A program made the translations under genes and the position numbers. 7,363 bases of DNA, from positions 1 through 7,363 of the forward strand of contig JAHFOZ010000274.1 in assembly GCA_023261405.1 (NCBI GenBank). Reading direction: 5' to 3'. Source of the stretch: Planctomycetota bacterium (GTDB lineage Bacteria; Planctomycetota; MHYJ01; JACPRB01). This document shows positions 4,346-7,363 of this stretch, one piece after another. The notes below the pieces were generated by a model. The model saw nothing but the letters and a program-made list of their open reading frames with translations, had not been told where the DNA came from and did no database searches. Positions within the stretch are counted from its first letter, which is position 1; every line of letters begins with the position of its first letter.

Positions 4346-6043
4346 GTGGATCAGGGTCCGCGCCGCCGCGCCGGCGTCCTGGGCGTCCTCTTCTTCGGCA
4401 TTTTCTTCGCCCTCCTCGTGCGGCTCTACGCGATCCAGGTTGTCGGGCACGAGGAGCAGGCCCTCCGTCGCGAGGCACAGACCACGGGCGCGGTCCGCGC
4501 GACAGGCACGCGCGGCGTCCTCATGGATTCCGGCGGGCAGATCCTCGCCGTATCCGTCCCTGCCGAATCCGTGTGGGCGAACCCGCAGGCCATCGAGGAC
4601 CCGGTGGCCGCCGCGAAGCTCCTCTCCCGCGCGCTCCCTGTTCCTTTCGACACGCTCTACCGGCGGCTCGCGGACCGCAGCCGGAAGTTCGTCTGGGTGA
4701 AGCGGAAAGTCTCCCCTGAGGAGGCCGCCGCGGCGCGGGCCCTTCAGGGGGAGCCGGCGTTCAAGACCTCCAGGCGCTCGCCCCAGGCGCGCATGGGATT
4801 TCAAACGGAGTTCGTCCGGCGCTATCCGCACGGACCTCTCATGAGCCACATGGTCGGCTTCGAGGGCTCCGATCCGCGCCTGAGCGAGGGGTCCGAGAAA
4901 TCGCTCGAGGCGGTCCTCGCGGCCGAGGAGAAGGTCTTCGAGGTCAGGCTCGACGGACGCCGGGGCGTGCTCGACGCCCAGGCCGTGGACGTGACGGGAA
5001 AGGAAATCCGGCTCACGGTCGACGTCCACCTCCAGAAGGTGATGGAGGAGGAGTTGGACGCGGTGGCCGCCGAGTACCGGCCCCAGTGGGCGGTGGCGGT
5101 GGCGATGGACCCGAGGTCGGGGCGCATCCTCGGGATCTGCAACCGCCCGACCTTCGATCCGAACCAGCCCGCAAGGTCGCCCGCGGATGCTCGCATCAAC
5201 CGGGCGATCGTGTTTCCCTACGAGCCGGGCTCGACCCTGAAGCCGTTCGTGGCGGCGTGGGCGCTGGACCAGGGCCTGGCCACCCCGGAGACGAAGTACT
5301 ATTGCGAGAACGGGCTGTGGGTCATCGGGTCGCGCCGGCTCCACGACCACGATCCGTATGGGACCCTGACTCTGGCCGAGGGAATCATCAAGTCGTCGAA
5401 CATCTTCGCCGCGAAGTGCGGGTCGCAGACGCTGGGGCGCCGGCGCACGTTCGAGTGCATGAAGGCCTTCGGGTTCGGTGCGCGGACGGAGATCGACCTC
5501 CCGGCCGAGGAGGACGGAAGACTCTTCCCACTGGCGAAGTGGACGACCTTCACCGACACCTCCGTCCCCATGGGTCGCGAGATCTCGGTTACGCCGCTCC
5601 AACTCGTGGCCGCGATGTCGGCGATCGCCAACGGGGGCACGCTCTACCGCCCCTATGTCGTGGATCGGGTGACGGCGGCGGATGGGACAATCATGGCGGA
5701 GAACGGTCCCCAGGCGGTCCGCCGGGTGATCGGTGAGAAGGCCTCCCGGCAGATGGTCGAGATTCTCAAGCGGGTTGTCACGGAGGGCACGGGCAGGAAG
5801 GCCCAGGTGGCCGGAATTCCGCTGGCGGGGAAGACGGGGACGACCCAGAAAATCGACCCGGCCACCCACCAGTATACGCACCACAAGTTCATCAGTTCGT
5901 TCGTGGGGTTCGCCCCGGCGAATGATCCGAAGATCTGCATCGCCGTAGTCGTGGACGAGCCGCAGGGAGCCTACTACGGGGGAGCGGTGGCCGCGCCCGT
6001 CGTGGGCCGCATCATCGAGCGAGGCCTGGTGTACGTGAGATAG
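4346..6043 (+). CDS. ftsI: Class B penicillin-binding protein, FtsI/PBP3-type transpeptidase
   Basis: 565 residues from a GTG, with AAGGGGG five bases upstream. It cross-links septal peptidoglycan in the periplasm as partner of FtsW. Residues 1-10 are basic and cytoplasmic, and 11-32 form the single membrane anchor (VLGVLFFGIFFALLVRLYAI). The pedestal domain follows from about 45 to 215, with the 'TRGVLMDSGGQILAVSV' stretch (55-71) typical of class B PBPs. The transpeptidase domain (about 220-562) has all three active-site motifs: S296-T-L-K299 with the nucleophile Ser296, S350-S-N352, and K496-T-G-T499. 'AMDPRSGRILGICNRPTFDPN' also matches the family. There are no PASTA repeats at the C-terminus. 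Its length is normal for FtsI. An elongation-type PBP2 is less likely given its position after ftsL and before murE. No later gene overlaps it. Confidence 0.95.
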   Translation: MDQGPRRRAGVLGVLFFGIFFALLVRLYAIQVVGHEEQALRREAQTTGAVRATGTRGVLMDSGGQILAVSVPAESVWANPQAIEDPVAAAKLLSRALPVPFDTLYRRLADRSRKFVWVKRKVSPEEAAAARALQGEPAFKTSRRSPQARMGFQTEFVRRYPHGPLMSHMVGFEGSDPRLSEGSEKSLEAVLAAEEKVFEVRLDGRRGVLDAQAVDVTGKEIRLTVDVHLQKVMEEELDAVAAEYRPQWAVAVAMDPRSGRILGICNRPTFDPNQPARSPADARINRAIVFPYEPGSTLKPFVAAWALDQGLATPETKYYCENGLWVIGSRRLHDHDPYGTLTLAEGIIKSSNIFAAKCGSQTLGRRRTFECMKAFGFGARTEIDLPAEEDGRLFPLAKWTTFTDTSVPMGREISVTPLQLVAAMSAIANGGTLYRPYVVDRVTAADGTIMAENGPQAVRRVIGEKASRQMVEILKRVVTEGTGRKAQVAGIPLAGKTGTTQKIDPATHQYTHHKFISSFVGFAPANDPKICIAVVVDEPQGAYYGGAVAAPVVGRIIERGLVYVR

Positions 6044-6045
6044 AC

Positions 6046-6063
6046 GCCGGCGGCTCGGCCGGT
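6046..6063 (+). other. 6-bp stem-loop between ftsI and murE
   Basis: GCCGGC (6046-6051) pairs with GCCGGT (6058-6063, one G-U) around GGCTCG. It begins two bases after the ftsI stop and ends seven bases before the AAGGAG ribosome site at 6071-6076. It has no T-run. In this GC-rich DNA it could arise by chance, but it repeats the arrangement seen before ftsL and ftsI. Confidence 0.25.
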
Positions 6064-6086
6064 CGGCACCAAGGAGAGGGGGGATC

Positions 6087-7363
6087 ATGTCCCAGGGGGG
6101 CAAGCGTTCCATACCCGCATGGCTGCGGCACATCTACCTGTACACGTCCCGCGTCCAGTATCCCAAGCGGAAGGAGGGGGTCAAGATGAGTCTCAAGCTG
6201 AGCGATCTGCTGGAGTCCGCGCCCGGCGACCGGGGGCAGTTCCGGGACGCCGAGATCCGCGGCGTCACCTGCGACTCGCGCCAGGTCCAGAGCGGCACCC
6301 TCTTCGTGGCCGTGCCCGGCCACAAGCTGGACGGCGGGGCCTTCATCGACGAGGCGATCCGCCGCGGGGCGGGCGCCATCGTGGCCGAGAAGGCCGTGGA
6401 GAGCTGCCCGGTCCCCGTCATCGTCGTCGCGAGCGCGCGGCAGGCGCTGGCGGACATGTCGGCGCGTTTCCACAGCTTTCCCACGTCGCGGATGAACGTG
6501 GTGGGCGTCACCGGAACGAACGGGAAGACCACCACGAGCTACATCGTGAGGTCGATCTTCGAAGCGGCCTCCGAGAAGGTGGGGCTCCTGGGCACCATCC
6601 AGCACGCCGTGGGGCCGCGGGTCCTGCCGAGCGACAACACCACTCCCGGCGCGGACACGCTCCAGCGGTACTTCTCGGAGATGGTGGCCGCGGGCTGCAA
6701 GTCCGCCGTCATGGAGGTCTCCTCGCATGCCCTCGACCAGGGACGCGTGCGCGGCGTGCAGTTCGCCGGCGCCGTCTTCACGAACCTCACGCGCGACCAC
6801 CTCGACTACCACCCTACGTTCGAGTCATACCGCGACGCGAAGGGGAAGCTCTTCGGGTCGCTGCCGCAACGCGCGATCGCCGCGCTGAACGCGCACGACG
6901 ACGTTGCGGAGCACTACGCGAAGCAGACCTCCGCCCATATCGTCTACTACGGCCTGAAGCGCCGCGCCGAGGTGTCCGCGGCGGTCGAGCTGGCCACCTT
7001 CCACGGGACGCGGCTGCGGCTGCGCCTGGGAACCGAGGACCTGCGGGTCAACACGCGCCTGGTGGGCACCCACAACGTCTACAACATCCTGGGGGCCGCC
7101 GCCTGCACGTGGGCGATGGGGTACGACCTCGAGCAGATCAAGGCGGGGATCGAGAACCTCGCCAGCGTGCCTGGGCGCCTGGACCCGGTGGACGCGGGGC
7201 AGGACTTCGCCGTGCTCGTGGATTACGCGCACACGGACGACGCGCTGCGGAACGTCCTCACGTGCCTCCGTCCGCTCCTGCGCGGCCGGCTCATCGTGGT
7301 CTTCGGCTGCGGAGGCGACCGGGACCGCGGCAAGCGCCCCAAGATGGGGCGGGTGGCAGCCAG
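6087..7363 (+). CDS. murE: UDP-MurNAc-tripeptide synthetase MurE, 3' end outside window
   Basis: Open to the right edge; 425 codons are visible. MurE is the cytoplasmic ATP-dependent ligase that adds the third residue (usually meso-diaminopimelate or lysine) to UDP-MurNAc-L-Ala-D-Glu. Counting from MSLKLSD at 6186, motifs are: 'VTCDSR' (27-32), ATP loop 'GVTGTNGKTTT' (107-117), 'NTTPG' (151-155), 'MEVSSHALDQ' (176-185), 'FTNLTRDHLDYH' (198-209), the 'RDAK' lysine expected to be carbamylated (219), 'GTHNVYNILGA' (294-304), 'VPGRLDPV' (328-335) and 'VDYAHTDDAL' (345-354). The DNPR-type motif that shows substrate choice lies past the edge. Two starts fit. ATG 6087 has AAGGAG ten bases upstream, and codons 6090-6185 have coding-like GC (56/47/88% by position). 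ATG 6186 has a perfect AAGGAGG and the family-normal N-terminus. I keep the longer one. Confidence 0.93.
   Translation, partial: MSQGGKRSIPAWLRHIYLYTSRVQYPKRKEGVKMSLKLSDLLESAPGDRGQFRDAEIRGVTCDSRQVQSGTLFVAVPGHKLDGGAFIDEAIRRGAGAIVAEKAVESCPVPVIVVASARQALADMSARFHSFPTSRMNVVGVTGTNGKTTTSYIVRSIFEAASEKVGLLGTIQHAVGPRVLPSDNTTPGADTLQRYFSEMVAAGCKSAVMEVSSHALDQGRVRGVQFAGAVFTNLTRDHLDYHPTFESYRDAKGKLFGSLPQRAIAALNAHDDVAEHYAKQTSAHIVYYGLKRRAEVSAAVELATFHGTRLRLRLGTEDLRVNTRLVGTHNVYNILGAAACTWAMGYDLEQIKAGIENLASVPGRLDPVDAGQDFAVLVDYAHTDDALRNVLTCLRPLLRGRLIVVFGCGGDRDRGKRPKMGRVAA

Noticed and set aside
3075..4478. 467-codon open frame on the - strand opposite rsmH and ftsL
   Set aside because: It spans two confident + strand genes and their gap and is Pro/Arg-rich without motifs; a GC-composition artefact.
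4292..6133. 613-codon open frame on the - strand opposite ftsI
   Set aside because: It is the mirror of ftsI in high-GC DNA; ftsI carries all transpeptidase motifs in order, and the opposite frame shows no domain and has low-complexity Arg/Gly/His-rich text.
6012..6812. 266-codon - strand open frame opposite murE
   Set aside because: It is antisense to conserved MurE motifs, has no ribosome site and is His/Arg/Gly-rich as expected for a shadow frame.
1..7363. CRISPR arrays, tRNA or rRNA genes, insertion sequences
   Set aside because: No regularly spaced repeats, no tRNA-like cloverleaf or rRNA text, and no transposase or terminal inverted repeats were seen.

Overview
The window is GC-rich bacterial chromosome. 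Its right two thirds is the start of a division and cell wall (dcw) cluster, all on the + strand: mraZ, an unrecognised 88-residue gene, rsmH (mraW), an ftsL-like gene, ftsI (class B penicillin-binding protein) and murE, which runs off the right edge. The MurE text (for example the SSHALDQGR and DYAHTDDALRNVL stretches) reminds me of Planctomycetota or a related lineage. That is an impression from memory, and no rRNA or marker search backs it. A complete mra-fts-mur order with FtsL and FtsI implies a peptidoglycan-building, septum-forming bacterium.

Left region (1-1172): the 3' part of a gene whose protein resembles a GspJ/PilW-type minor pseudopilin. It overlaps by one base a gene for a single-pass membrane protein with a GspG-like C-terminal half but no recognisable prepilin cleavage motif. 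Convergent to these, on the - strand (1173-1793), is a two-domain protein. Its receiver-like N-terminus lacks the phosphoacceptor aspartate, and its C-terminus looks like a degenerate PilZ domain.

The control region (1794-2166, about 370 bases without a confident gene) separates that - strand gene from mraZ. It holds a perfect 6+6 dyad in an AT-rich patch, a G-rich tract with several TGGG repeats, a plausible sigma-70-type promoter (TTGACT, 16 bases, TAGACT), a possible leaderless 26-codon ORF and a 10-bp stem-loop just before the mraZ start.

The dcw genes probably form one operon. Gaps are short, every gene follows a purine-rich Shine-Dalgarno-like tract, and I see no convincing terminator between genes. 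MraZ would regulate the cluster, RsmH methylates 16S rRNA, FtsL and FtsI build the septal wall, and MurE makes the cytoplasmic precursor. The main oddities are the unknown small gene between mraZ and rsmH, GC-rich stem-loops in front of several ribosome binding sites, and a coding-like 33-residue N-terminal extension of MurE. I do not see a clearly new defence, mobile or biosynthetic system here.
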